DNA from: Mycobacterium sp. NBC_00419 | Lineage (GTDB): Bacteria > Actinomycetota > Actinomycetes > Mycobacteriales > Mycobacteriaceae | Direction: 5' to 3' | Assembly: GCF_036023875.1 (NCBI RefSeq) | Contig: NZ_CP107931.1 | Location: 4,092,001 to 4,156,000 of the forward strand | Length of the DNA stretch: 64,000 nucleotides | Shown here: positions 20,621 through 29,088 of the stretch, piece by piece | Layout: every line of letters begins with the position of its first letter | Position numbering within the stretch: the first letter of the stretch is position 1 | Program-made: the position numbers and the translations under genes | Notes under the pieces: model-generated | Seen by the model: only the letters and a program-made list of their open reading frames with translations | Told to the model about the DNA's origin: nothing | Databases searched by the model: none

Positions 20621-21417
20621 TCGGCGGCGCGCAGGTGGGTGATGTCACCCGCCGAGACCGTCACCACCCCGGTGTCGGTGTCGATGAGTAGGCGACCGAG
20701 TTCGTCGATTTGTGTTGCGGTGCCGATGATTTCGCGATCACCGGGAAGCAGCGCGCGGACCCGGCTGCCCAGGGTGGCGCTGGTGCGCCGGTAGTTCTCG
20801 ACGAGCGCTTCGTTGGGTCCCTGCGCGTGGTGCCAGCGCCGGATCGCGGCGCTCAGTTCTGCCACGATCGCGACGGTGATCGCGTCGCGGTCGAGCACCG
20901 TGGCGCCGAGCATCGCCAGCGAGGTGGCCCGCGGGTCGGGCGCCTCCTGCGGGGTGAGGGTGACGTTGAGTCCGAGGCCCACGACGATCACCGGATCGGG
21001 TGCGGCGACCTCGGCCAGGATGCCGGCCAGCTTGCCGTTGTCGACGAGGACGTCGTTGGGCCACTTCACCGCGGCCCGGATGCCGGTCGTCTGCTGCACC
21101 GCACCGACCAGTGCCACGCCGGTGAGCAGGGGCAGCCAACCCCACGCTGCCGGAGGCACATTCGCGGCGTCGACCCCGATGGACAGGGCGATCTGGGAAC
21201 GCGGGGGCGCCGACCAGCTGCGGCCGTTGCGGCCACGCCCCGCGCTCTGATGCTCGGCGAGCAGCACCGCTCCGGTGATGTCCTCCCCGGCGGCGTGGCG
21301 TGCCAACAGGTCGGCGTTGGTGGAGCCGGTGTCCTCGACAACGTCGAGGCGCTGCAGTCCGTCGGGGCCCACCAGCTGCCGGCGGAGTGAGGCGAGGTTC
21401 AGCGGGGAGCGGTCCAC
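20617..21417 (-). CDS. birA: Biotin-[acetyl-CoA-carboxylase] ligase
   Basis: A 266-aa class I biotin protein ligase without a DNA-binding N-terminus. The biotinyl-AMP loop is G-R-G-R-N-G-R-S-W, the substrate site K-W-P-N-D-V-L-V, and the small C-terminal domain ends near G-D-I-T-H-L-R. It should biotinylate Lys561 of AccA3 and other carriers. It converges on fadE25 with a 4-bp overlap. In M. tuberculosis birA is beside accD5; the position here is different. Confidence 0.95.
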   Translation of the reverse strand: MDRSPLNLASLRRQLVGPDGLQRLDVVEDTGSTNADLLARHAAGEDITGAVLLAEHQSAGRGRNGRSWSAPPRSQIALSIGVDAANVPPAAWGWLPLLTGVALVGAVQQTTGIRAAVKWPNDVLVDNGKLAGILAEVAAPDPVIVVGLGLNVTLTPQEAPDPRATSLAMLGATVLDRDAITVAIVAELSAAIRRWHHAQGPNEALVENYRRTSATLGSRVRALLPGDREIIGTATQIDELGRLLIDTDTGVVTVSAGDITHLRAAD

Positions 21418-21422
21418 GCGGG

Positions 21423-22418
21423 TCAGCCTAGTGACGCCACCGTCGGAGTCTCGTGGATGGGCAGCTCACTGAACACCAATGTCAGCCGCAGCGGGCCGAT
21501 GCGCTCGCGGAGCTCGGTGTAGGTATTGGCCCGCAGCACGTCCTGCTCGTGTACCGACATCGTGCCGGTGTAGGCCACCCGCAGGTCCACCTCGATGGTC
21601 TTGCCGCGGGCGATGGCCAGGGCGTCGACGAGGGTCAATTCGTGCTCGAGTTCGTGGGCGTGTTCGGCCGAGACCGCGGCGATGGCGGCCCGAACCGCCT
21701 CGTCGAGAGCGGGATCCGCGCGCCGGCCCGACAGCCGGCCGAACTCCAGGCGGATCTGCCGGACGGGCTCGCCGACGAGCAGCACGCACAAGATGAGCAC
21801 GATGATGCTGTCCGCGATGTCCTTGATGTTGAAGGTCTCCGAGGTGAGGACGGTGCCCTCCGGTATCACCGCCACCAGGACCAGCGAGGCGCAGATGCCG
21901 CCGCTGATGAAGGCTTCCATCTTCGCCGCGGTGGCCTCCACCTTCAGCAGGGCAGAGGCGTTGTTGACCGAGCGGTTGTTGCGTTCGTGGTTCCACTTCA
22001 GGCCCAGGCAGATCACCACGCAGACCGCCGTGTAGACCGCGGCAACCCCGAACTCCGGCTCGGTGCCCTTTCGGGTGATCACATAGTCGATCACCTTGAT
22101 GAGGTTGGTGACCACACCCACGACGACGACCCCGAGGATCATCAACGAGCGGAACAGCGCGTACAAGTTCTCCAAAGCCAGCCGCCCATAGGGGCTTTCG
22201 ACGTCAGCCGGCCGGGATGCCGTGACCGCCAACCGCGCCGCGATGAAGGCCGCGGCGGCGTTGATCAGCGAGATGACGCCGTCCAACTGAGTGGCGGACA
22301 CGCGGGTGATGGCGTACACGGCGAAACCGAGCACGGCCAAGCCGAGCATGGTGAACATGTAGGTGTGCAGACTGCGCCGCTCGGCCCGAAGGACCGCGGC
22401 CTCCGATGCCACTGACAT
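21423..22418 (-). CDS. Divergent cation diffusion facilitator-like transporter
   Basis: The protein (331 aa) has the CDF fold: a cation-efflux domain with about six membrane helices (residues 20-220) and a C-terminal cytosolic ferredoxin-like domain. P-Y-G-R-L-A-L-E-N-L-Y-A matches the loop usually read as Y-P-F-G-H-G-R-x-E. The metal ligands are weak: the TM2 region reads T-Q-L-D-G-V-I-S, and the TM5 His/Asp motif is replaced by K-V-E-A-T-A-A-K-M-E-A-F. Transport of the usual Zn/Mn ions is therefore uncertain. It sits five bases after birA. Confidence 0.75.
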   Translation of the reverse strand: MSVASEAAVLRAERRSLHTYMFTMLGLAVLGFAVYAITRVSATQLDGVISLINAAAAFIAARLAVTASRPADVESPYGRLALENLYALFRSLMILGVVVVGVVTNLIKVIDYVITRKGTEPEFGVAAVYTAVCVVICLGLKWNHERNNRSVNNASALLKVEATAAKMEAFISGGICASLVLVAVIPEGTVLTSETFNIKDIADSIIVLILCVLLVGEPVRQIRLEFGRLSGRRADPALDEAVRAAIAAVSAEHAHELEHELTLVDALAIARGKTIEVDLRVAYTGTMSVHEQDVLRANTYTELRERIGPLRLTLVFSELPIHETPTVASLG

Positions 22419-22455
22419 GGGCGTTAGCTTAGCGGCGCCGCGAGTGATGTTGTCG

Positions 22456-23031
22456 CTACCGGGGAGGCCCGAGTTCCGCGGTGATGGCGCCGGCGAGTAG
22501 GTGCTGTGCGCGTTCGAGCGTGATTGTTGCGCTGAGCCAGCGTTCGCTGAGTCCCTCTACCAGCGCGGTGAGCCGCTCGGCGGCGTCACGGGGATCGATT
22601 GTCGGACTGGCCACTTCGGCATCCTGCGCCAATCGGATGACGTTCTCGAGATCGGTCGACCACGCCTGTGTCGCGTCACGAAGCTGCTCGCGGAGCTCGT
22701 CGTTGAATACCGCGCTGGCCCTGAGTTCGCCCCAGGCGATGCTGTTCTCGCGGACCGTCGGCGTGCCCTGGATCTCGAGGAGCAACATCTGCTCGATCTG
22801 TGCCCGCGGATTGGTTGATACCACAGCCTGCTCGGTGTAGCGCGCGGCGCGATCGTTGATGTAGTCCAGCGCTCGCCGGATTAGCCCGGCACGACTTCCG
22901 AAGTGGTAATAGATCAACGCAGTCGAAATGCCCGCCTCGGCGGCAAGTTTCTCGATCCGCAGCCCACGCACGCCGCTTTGGGCGATCACCCGGATGGTGG
23001 CCTCCAGGATCATTGTCTGACGATCGGACAC
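22456..23031 (-). CDS. TetR family transcriptional regulator
   Basis: A 191-aa regulator with a TetR helix-turn-helix at residues 8-55 (T-R-I-E-K-L-A-A-E-A-G-I-S-x-A-L-I-Y-Y-H-F-like). Its ligand domain resembles the BetI-type C-terminus. The GTG at 23031 is preceded by a GAGG. The gene ends the minus-strand unit that begins with the exported deiminase, 72 bp upstream. The best target candidates are the inverted repeats in the 24193-24533 region between the two deiminase genes. The ligand is unknown; an agmatine- or guanidine-like compound would fit the neighbours. Confidence 0.88.
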   Translation of the reverse strand: MSDRQTMILEATIRVIAQSGVRGLRIEKLAAEAGISTALIYYHFGSRAGLIRRALDYINDRAARYTEQAVVSTNPRAQIEQMLLLEIQGTPTVRENSIAWGELRASAVFNDELREQLRDATQAWSTDLENVIRLAQDAEVASPTIDPRDAAERLTALVEGLSERWLSATITLERAQHLLAGAITAELGPPR

Positions 23032-23103
23032 AACGACCTCGCTCTAGTGAATCGGCAGCGGCGCTGGCCTGAGTGATTGACAGCATCCAGCATCATCATG
23101 GTC

Positions 23104-24192
23104 TCAGTCGGCAGGTTCTTGTTGGGTAGTGCAATGAATGCCGCCGCCGCCGGCGGCGATGGCATCGATGTTGATCTGCACGATTCGGCGGTCGGGAAAG
23201 AGCCGTTCCAGTTCCTGCCTGGCGCGCTGATCGGTCTCGGGGTCGCCGAATTCCGGAGCGATCACAGCGCCGTTGCAGAGGTAGAAGTTGATGTAGCCGG
23301 CGGCGAAATCGTCCGATTCGAAGTCCGGCCGGACGTGGCCTGGCGCTTCGAGGACGACGACCTCGAGCGAACGGCCCTTGGCATCGGTTGCGGACTTGAG
23401 GATGTCGAGATGGCGTGCGGTCACGTTGTGGTCGAAGGATTCCGGATCAGGGTCGAATCCGGCAACCACAACGCTCGGGCGGGCGAAGCGGGCATAGAAG
23501 TCGGTGTGGCCGTCGGTGATGTCTTTGCCGGCGATACCCGGTAACCAGATGATCTTCTCCAGGCCCAACAGCGGCGCCAGCTCGGCCTCGACGTCGGCTT
23601 TCGACCACCCCGGGTTGCGGTTGTTGTTGAGCACGCAGCTCTCGGTGATGATGGCGGTTCCTTCACCGTCCACTTCGATGCCGCCGCCTTCGAGAACCAG
23701 GCCAGTGTGAAGGGATTCGACACCCGCGTGGGCGGTGACGATGTCCGCGACCCCGGCGTCGCGCGTGAAGTCCTGCTTGTCACCCCAGCCGTTGAAGTTG
23801 AAGTTGACGCCGGCCTTGGCGCTGTTCCGCTTCACGAACACCGGTCCGGTATCTCGCATCCAGAGGTCGTCGAGCGGCGCCGCGACGAGCTCGACGGACG
23901 GTCCGACAAGGCTGCGGGCCAGCTCCATCTCCGCTGGCCGAACCAGCATCGACACCGGTTCGAACTGCGCAATCGTCTGCGCGATAGTCGCCAGATTGCG
24001 CCGGGCCTCGGGGAGCAGCTTGGCCCCCCAGATCGCCTCGCTGGCACCGAAGGCCATCCAGGTCCGCTTGTGTGGCTCGCCCTCCTCGGGCATCCGCCAT
24101 GTGCGCTGGTCGTCAAAGTCCGTGCAACCCGCCGCCAGCAGTGCACCTACCACCGCTACCCCAGACCGAAGAAACTCTCGCCTGACCATCAC
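23104..24192 (-). CDS. Exported agmatine deiminase-like lipoprotein
   Basis: The protein (362 aa) is a guanidino-group deiminase of the agmatine deiminase/PPAD-like family, but with an N-terminal export signal. R-R-E-F-L-R fits a Tat motif, and L-L-A-A-G-C is a lipobox at residues 18-23. Catalytic features are kept: D-D-L-W-M-R-D-T-G-P, L-E-G-G-G-I, D-G-H-T-D-F-Y and the nucleophile Cys in G-G-G-G-I-H-C. It should act on the outer face of the membrane on free or peptide-linked guanidines. GTG 24192 or ATG 24189 may be the start (AGGAG upstream). It diverges from a cytosolic paralogue. Confidence 0.85.
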   Translation of the reverse strand: MMVRREFLRSGVAVVGALLAAGCTDFDDQRTWRMPEEGEPHKRTWMAFGASEAIWGAKLLPEARRNLATIAQTIAQFEPVSMLVRPAEMELARSLVGPSVELVAAPLDDLWMRDTGPVFVKRNSAKAGVNFNFNGWGDKQDFTRDAGVADIVTAHAGVESLHTGLVLEGGGIEVDGEGTAIITESCVLNNNRNPGWSKADVEAELAPLLGLEKIIWLPGIAGKDITDGHTDFYARFARPSVVVAGFDPDPESFDHNVTARHLDILKSATDAKGRSLEVVVLEAPGHVRPDFESDDFAAGYINFYLCNGAVIAPEFGDPETDQRARQELERLFPDRRIVQINIDAIAAGGGGIHCTTQQEPAD

Positions 24193-24259
24193 TGTGATCT
24201 CCTAGCTGCTCCACCGCACGCGATGCCAATCGAGCGACCATCGGCCGCTCGCACCAGTA

Positions 24260-24275
24260 CTGACGAAAAAGTCAG
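24260..24275. promoter_or_regulatory. Inverted repeat, possible TetR operator
   Basis: CTGAC, six bases, GTCAG: a perfect 5-bp inverted repeat centred 75 bp before the exported deiminase. Size and place suit a regulator site. There is no experimental support. Confidence 0.4.
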
Positions 24276-24499
24276 ACAGGAATGAGGGTATCACCGAGGT
24301 CGTCGGGGGAGGCTCATGGTCGCGGCGGCATCTGGGCTTTGCGGCCCGCGCTAGCCGTATCAACCTCGGAAACATCTTCCTAAGCAGCGATAACGTGCCA
24401 ATACGGCCCTTGCGCTTGGCCGGGTGCTCCCGACGCAGGGAGCGCGAGACCCCTCGCCGATGGTGGCGCGCGGGGACGTACCGATAGCGGAGACATCAT

Positions 24500-24517
24500 T
24501 GACTAAATTTTTAGTTA
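24500..24517. promoter_or_regulatory. AT-rich inverted repeat, likely operator
   Basis: ACTAAA and TTTAGT flank two bases (24502-24515), and the 18-bp stretch is palindromic at 14 positions. It is strikingly AT-rich for this genome, ends 16 bp before the start of the cytosolic deiminase gene and overlaps a TTGACT -35-like hexamer. It is a good candidate for repression by the local TetR protein. Confidence 0.5.
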
Positions 24518-24533
24518 GTGCGACGATCGCCGC

Positions 24534-25601
24534 ATGACCGAGATCGCACCCGAACACAACCTGGCCAATGGCGCCGGCACGACCGCATGGCAGATGCCCG
24601 CAGAGTGGGCTCCCCACGAGCGTTGCCTGATGGCGTGGCCTACCCGCGAAACCCTGTGGGGCCCGTACTTCGAAGAGGCCAAAGCCGAGTACGCGGCGAC
24701 CGCGAATGCGATCGGCCACTTCGAGCCGGTGCTGATGATCACCAATCCCGGCCAGGCCGACGAAGCTCGGGCCGCGTGCAGCGCCGCAGTGGAAGTCGTC
24801 GAACTGGCGATCGACGATTCGTGGATCCGGGATTCGGGACCGCTGGTGGTGCTCGACCACACGGGTCGACGGTCAGCCGTTGACTTCGGATTCAACTCCT
24901 GGGGTGAGCGCTTCCTGCCCTACGACCAGGACGCCACGATCAGCCGACGCGTTCTCGAAGTCCTCGGAATCGAGCGGACCGCCTCCGACATGATCCTGGA
25001 GGGCGGCTCCATCACGGTCGACGGCGAAGGCACGCTCATCACCACCGAGCAGTGCCTGCTCAATGTGAACCGCAACCCGGCCATGACGCGGGACGACATC
25101 GAGGCGGAACTCAAAGGGCGCCTGGGTGTATCGAAGGTGATCTGGCTGCCCTACGGGCATTATGACGACGCGCACACCGACGGGCACGTCGACGGCGTCT
25201 GCACCTATGTCCGGCCTGGCGTGGTGATCGCCCAAACCTGCGACGATCCCCAGTTGCCGGACTACGACCGGATGGCCGCGAACCTGAAGGTATTGCGGGA
25301 TTCCACCGACGCGGCGGGACGGTCCTTCGAAATCCTCGAGCTGCCCGAGTTTCCCGTGACCACACTGCCCGACGGCACGACCACGATGGTGGCCTACGCC
25401 AACTTCTACGTCGCCAATGGCGGTGTGGTCGTTCCGATCGCGGGACACGAACTCGACGAATCCGCGTTGGAGACGTTGCGGCGCGCATTTCCGGACCGAG
25501 AGGTCGTCGGGGTTCCCGGCAACATCGTCGCCTACGGCGGTGGCGGCGTGCACTGCATCACCCAGCAGATTCCGCAGCCGAACCCGGCTCCGACAGCGTA
25601 G
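24534..25601 (+). CDS. Agmatine deiminase family protein (cytosolic)
   Basis: A 355-aa enzyme of the agmatine deiminase/porphyromonas-type PAD fold. It has no signal peptide. Active-site parts are D-D-S-W-I-R-D-S-G-P, L-E-G-G-S-I, H-T-D-G-H-V-D-G and the Cys nucleophile in G-G-G-G-V-H-C-I. Family members convert agmatine to N-carbamoylputrescine plus ammonia. The start lacks a clear Shine-Dalgarno sequence. It opens an operon with a peptide-type ABC importer and an amidase, which suggests uptake of a guanidine compound followed by stepwise hydrolysis. It could be called aguA, but the true substrate is untested. Confidence 0.87.
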   Translation: MTEIAPEHNLANGAGTTAWQMPAEWAPHERCLMAWPTRETLWGPYFEEAKAEYAATANAIGHFEPVLMITNPGQADEARAACSAAVEVVELAIDDSWIRDSGPLVVLDHTGRRSAVDFGFNSWGERFLPYDQDATISRRVLEVLGIERTASDMILEGGSITVDGEGTLITTEQCLLNVNRNPAMTRDDIEAELKGRLGVSKVIWLPYGHYDDAHTDGHVDGVCTYVRPGVVIAQTCDDPQLPDYDRMAANLKVLRDSTDAAGRSFEILELPEFPVTTLPDGTTTMVAYANFYVANGGVVVPIAGHELDESALETLRRAFPDREVVGVPGNIVAYGGGGVHCITQQIPQPNPAPTA

Positions 25602-25608
25602 GGCGACG

Positions 25609-27252
25609 ATGATCATGACGAAAGTTCGCCTGCCGCTGGCGATTATGAGTGTCGCAATGCTGATCGCGGGCTGCGGTGGCCGTACGGCTCCGGACTCGGC
25701 GGCCGGCAGTGGAAGCAGGGACTTCCTCAGCCTTCCCGCAACAACGGAACCGGCGGGTGGCCCGGTCGACACCGCGACCTGGGCGCTCTATCGCGACCCC
25801 ACCACCCTCGACCCCGCCACCGCGTTCGACTACCCGGAGAACACGGTCATCTCGACGATGTGCGAGTCCCTGGTGCGCCAGCAGCCGGACGGCACCCTGG
25901 TGCCGGGGCTGGCGAGCGAGTATCACTTCAGCTCGCCCACGACACTAGTATTCAAACTTCGCCCCGGTGTGCACTTCTGGGACGGTCGGCCGCTCACCTC
26001 CGCCGACGTCGTGTTCAGTCTGCGACGCAATATGGACGCTGCGCTGGGTGGTTTCTACCGCACCGTACTCAACCGGGTTTCCTCGATCAGCGCCGACGAT
26101 CCCGAGACCGTCACTCTCACCCTGAGCAGCCCAGACTACTGGCTTCCCGGCGAACTCTCGTCGATGGCGGGCGTCGTCATCGAAGAGGCCTATGCCCGCG
26201 ATCGCGGGCACACGTACGGCACACCCGATGGCGGCGCCATGTGCACGGGTCCATACCGGCTGACTCAGTGGACGGCCGGCCAGACGTTGAAAGTGACTGC
26301 CAATCCGGACTATTGGGACGCCACGCTCAAACCGCTGACCCGTGAGATCGACTTCCATGGTGTCTCCGACGTGGCTGCGCTGACCACCGGATTGTCAACG
26401 GGCGATATCAGTGGTAGCTGGATCACGGACACCTCGAGCTTGGCTCAGTTGCAACGCTCGGACGCCGTGACAGTCCACCTCGGGCCGTCGTTCGAGACGG
26501 AGTTCTTCATCCCCGCCAACCTCACCGGCGTTCTCGGCGATGTCCGCGTGCGGCAGGCGTTGTCGCTGGCGTTCGACCGCAGCAGCTTCAGTACAGCCGT
26601 CTACGGCGGAAACGCGGTCAGTCCCCGCATGTCCACCAATCCCGGGACGTGGGGATACGCCCGCGACACATTCGAGGCGGCGTGGAAAGCCGCTCCGGAG
26701 CCGCAACGAGACCTCGTCAAGGCCAAGCAACTCATCGCGGAGGCGGGTGCGACCGGTAAACCGCTCGTCATTGGCACCTCAACCGGACTCGCCAGTGTGA
26801 ACACCGCAGCCAACGCGTGGGTGGAGGCGGCCAACGCGATCGGGTTGACCGCCAGCCTGCACAACGTCTCCCCGGAGAACTACATCAACTTCTTCACCGA
26901 TCCGCAGGCTCGCGCCGAGGTCGACGCGTTCAGCACCACAACCTATGGCGACTACGCGGATCCCGCTGCGCTGATCTCCACCTACGTCGAACCCGAAGGC
27001 GTGCAGAACTACTCGGGCTATCACAACGCGGATCTCTCGGCGGCGTTGAACAAGGCGCGCACGGAGCCGGATCCGGTTCGGCGGGCCCAAGCGACCATCG
27101 AAGCCGACAAGCTGGTGATGACTGAGCTGCCCTGGATCCCGATGGTTCACCCCGCTACGTTCCTGGTCCTCAACAAGAAGCTGACGGGCGCTCCGTCGTC
27201 GTTCGCCTACATGCAGGCGCCGTGGCTGGCTCGACTCGGAAAGGCGGAGTGA
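25609..27252 (+). CDS. ABC transporter substrate-binding lipoprotein (family 5)
   Basis: This 547-aa protein is an SBP_bac_5 solute receptor. It starts with a short lipoprotein signal ending M-L-I-A-G-C (Cys about residue 22), followed by R-D-P-T-T-L-D-P-A and L-R-P-G-V-H-F-W-D-G-R-P-L, the typical core of dipeptide/oligopeptide binding proteins. ATG 25609 lies 8 bp after the deiminase stop; a second ATG two codons on is possible. It captures the operon's substrate outside the membrane and hands it to the two permeases. Confidence 0.92.
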   Translation: MIMTKVRLPLAIMSVAMLIAGCGGRTAPDSAAGSGSRDFLSLPATTEPAGGPVDTATWALYRDPTTLDPATAFDYPENTVISTMCESLVRQQPDGTLVPGLASEYHFSSPTTLVFKLRPGVHFWDGRPLTSADVVFSLRRNMDAALGGFYRTVLNRVSSISADDPETVTLTLSSPDYWLPGELSSMAGVVIEEAYARDRGHTYGTPDGGAMCTGPYRLTQWTAGQTLKVTANPDYWDATLKPLTREIDFHGVSDVAALTTGLSTGDISGSWITDTSSLAQLQRSDAVTVHLGPSFETEFFIPANLTGVLGDVRVRQALSLAFDRSSFSTAVYGGNAVSPRMSTNPGTWGYARDTFEAAWKAAPEPQRDLVKAKQLIAEAGATGKPLVIGTSTGLASVNTAANAWVEAANAIGLTASLHNVSPENYINFFTDPQARAEVDAFSTTTYGDYADPAALISTYVEPEGVQNYSGYHNADLSAALNKARTEPDPVRRAQATIEADKLVMTELPWIPMVHPATFLVLNKKLTGAPSSFAYMQAPWLARLGKAE

Positions 27253-27253
27253 G

Positions 27254-28201
27254 TTGCAGCGGTTCATTGTTCGGCGGTGCGCACTGCTGGTCGGAACTGT
27301 ACTCGCGGCCAGCATCGCGATCTATGCCGCGATGTACGCGGCGCCGGGTGACCCGATCGCGGTGTTGACCGGAGGCCGGCAGGTCACGCCGGAAGCGCGG
27401 GCGTTACTGATCGAGCGCTACCACCTCGACGACCCGCTGCCGGTGCGCTATTGGCGCTGGCTGACCGCTGCGCTGCGCGGGGACTTCGGATATTCGATCG
27501 CCAGCAGAGAAGACGTGTCGACTCTGATTGCGCAGCGCACGATGACGACGTTCGAATTGGTCTGCTATGCCTCGCTAATCATCGTCATAGTCGGAATCGC
27601 AGTCGGTGTCGTCAGCGCCCTGAAGCCCGGATTCGTCGACACCTGTGCGCTTCTGGTGACCACGCTGCTCTCCGCCATCCCTTCCTTCGTCGCCGCGCTC
27701 ATCCTGATCAGTGTGTTCGCGGTGAACCTGCATTGGTTCCCGGCATTGGGAGAAGGCGAGGGCTTCACCGACCAACTCAAGCACCTGACCCTGCCAGCCG
27801 TCGCATTGGCCAGCTCGTCACTGGCGCTCGTTGCCCGCATCACGCGGACGTCGGTACGAGCCGAGTCGAAGCGTGAACATGTCCACACCGCGATTAGTCG
27901 CGGGTTGCCACCATCGGTGGTGCTGCGCCGTCACATCCTGCGCAACGCCGCCATCCCCATCACGACCGTAACCGGTCTCACCATCGCCGCACTCATCGTC
28001 TTGGTGTCGATCGTGGAACAAGCGTTCAACCTCAACGGACTGGGGGCGACGTTGGTAAAGGCCGCACAGAACAAGGATTTTGCGGTGGTTCAGGCTGTTT
28101 CGCTGCTCATGGTTGTGGCCTTCGTGGTGATCAACGGCATCGTCGACTTCTGCTATGCGTTGCTCGACCCGCGGGTGGGTCTTGGCACGGTGGCGGCATG
28201 A
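27254..28201 (+). CDS. ABC transporter permease, DppB type
   Basis: The protein (315 aa) has six predicted helices and the DppB/OppB layout: M-Y-A-A-P-G-D-P near the N-terminus, Y-H-L-D-D-P-L-P-V-R-Y, and a cytoplasmic loop with the R-G-L-P-P-S-x-V-L-R-R-H-I-L-R-N-A coupling helix. The start is a TTG at 27254, one base after the binding-protein stop; no better start codon exists. It overlaps the next permease by 4 bp. Confidence 0.92.
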   Translation: MQRFIVRRCALLVGTVLAASIAIYAAMYAAPGDPIAVLTGGRQVTPEARALLIERYHLDDPLPVRYWRWLTAALRGDFGYSIASREDVSTLIAQRTMTTFELVCYASLIIVIVGIAVGVVSALKPGFVDTCALLVTTLLSAIPSFVAALILISVFAVNLHWFPALGEGEGFTDQLKHLTLPAVALASSSLALVARITRTSVRAESKREHVHTAISRGLPPSVVLRRHILRNAAIPITTVTGLTIAALIVLVSIVEQAFNLNGLGATLVKAAQNKDFAVVQAVSLLMVVAFVVINGIVDFCYALLDPRVGLGTVAA

Positions 28202-29088
28202 TGGCCACCCCGGCCGCGCACGCCCCCAGTCCAGGCCTGACCTTCACCACCGCCCGGAGTAGGGGAATCCCAGGTTTGAAGGGCGTGGGCTGGCTCGGCT
28301 GGGCCTGTGCGGCGATCATCGTGTTGGCAGCGGTGATCGCGGCGTTCGGTCCCCTTCTCGCGCCGTTCCCGCCCAACCACAGCGACCTCACGCAGGCGTT
28401 CGTCGGTGGAAATCCCGCTCATCCACTCGGTTTTGACTCCCAGGGCCGCGATCTACTGTCTCGGCTGCTGGTCGGTGCGCGCTCATCGATGCTCGGCGCC
28501 TTCATCGTCGTTGTGCTCGCAATGACCGCCGGAACGTGCCTCGCGGTGCTGGCGGCCTGGCGACGAGGATGGGTCGACAACCTCATCTCCTCGGGCACAG
28601 ACCTGGTCTTCGCGTTCCCCGGACTGCTGCTGGCGGTTCTCGTCGCGGCCGTCTTCGGCCCCAGCCAGTGGTCAGCTGCGGCATCCCTTGCGGTCGCCTA
28701 CACCCCGTACGTCGCCAGAATCGTCCGAGGGGCGGCGCTGCGGGAACGATCGCTGCCCTACATCGAGGCACTCGAGGTGCAGGGCAGCGCCGCCTGGTCG
28801 ATCAGCGTTCGGCACGTCATCCCCAACATCGCCCCCATGCTCGTCGCGCAGGCCACCATCCTGTTCGGCTGGGCCGCACTCGACCTGGCCGCGATCTCCT
28901 TCGTCGGGCTCGGTGTGCAGCCACCACAGGCCGACTGGGGTGTGATGGCCGCGGAAGGTGAAACCGGGGTCCTGCAGGGCTTCCCGGCTGAATCCTTGAC
29001 CGCCGGAACCGCATTGGTCCTTGTCGTGATCGCGTTCAACGTTCTGGGTGAGCGGCTCAACGACACGCAGGCCAAGGGACTCGCATGA
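28198..29088 (+). CDS. ABC transporter permease, DppC type
   Basis: The second membrane subunit, 296 aa. It has the DppC-type N-terminus with one helix, the H-P-L-G-F-D-S-Q-G-R-D-L-L-S-R-L motif and an EAA-like loop S-V-R-H-V-I-P-N-I-A-P. ATG 28198 overlaps the previous stop. Together with the DppB-type subunit it forms the channel of the importer. Confidence 0.93.
   Translation: MMATPAAHAPSPGLTFTTARSRGIPGLKGVGWLGWACAAIIVLAAVIAAFGPLLAPFPPNHSDLTQAFVGGNPAHPLGFDSQGRDLLSRLLVGARSSMLGAFIVVVLAMTAGTCLAVLAAWRRGWVDNLISSGTDLVFAFPGLLLAVLVAAVFGPSQWSAAASLAVAYTPYVARIVRGAALRERSLPYIEALEVQGSAAWSISVRHVIPNIAPMLVAQATILFGWAALDLAAISFVGLGVQPPQADWGVMAAEGETGVLQGFPAESLTAGTALVLVVIAFNVLGERLNDTQAKGLA

Larger units (their letters stand above)
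24193..24533. promoter_or_regulatory. Divergent intergenic control region between two deiminase genes
   Basis: This is the only stretch over 300 bp without a gene. It separates the exported deiminase (minus) from the cytosolic deiminase (plus) and must hold both promoters. Two inverted repeats stand out and are listed separately. The middle, 24290-24480, shows no convincing ORF or RNA structure. A TTGACT hexamer at 24499-24504 could be a -35 box for the plus-strand operon, but no clear -10 follows. Confidence 0.6.
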
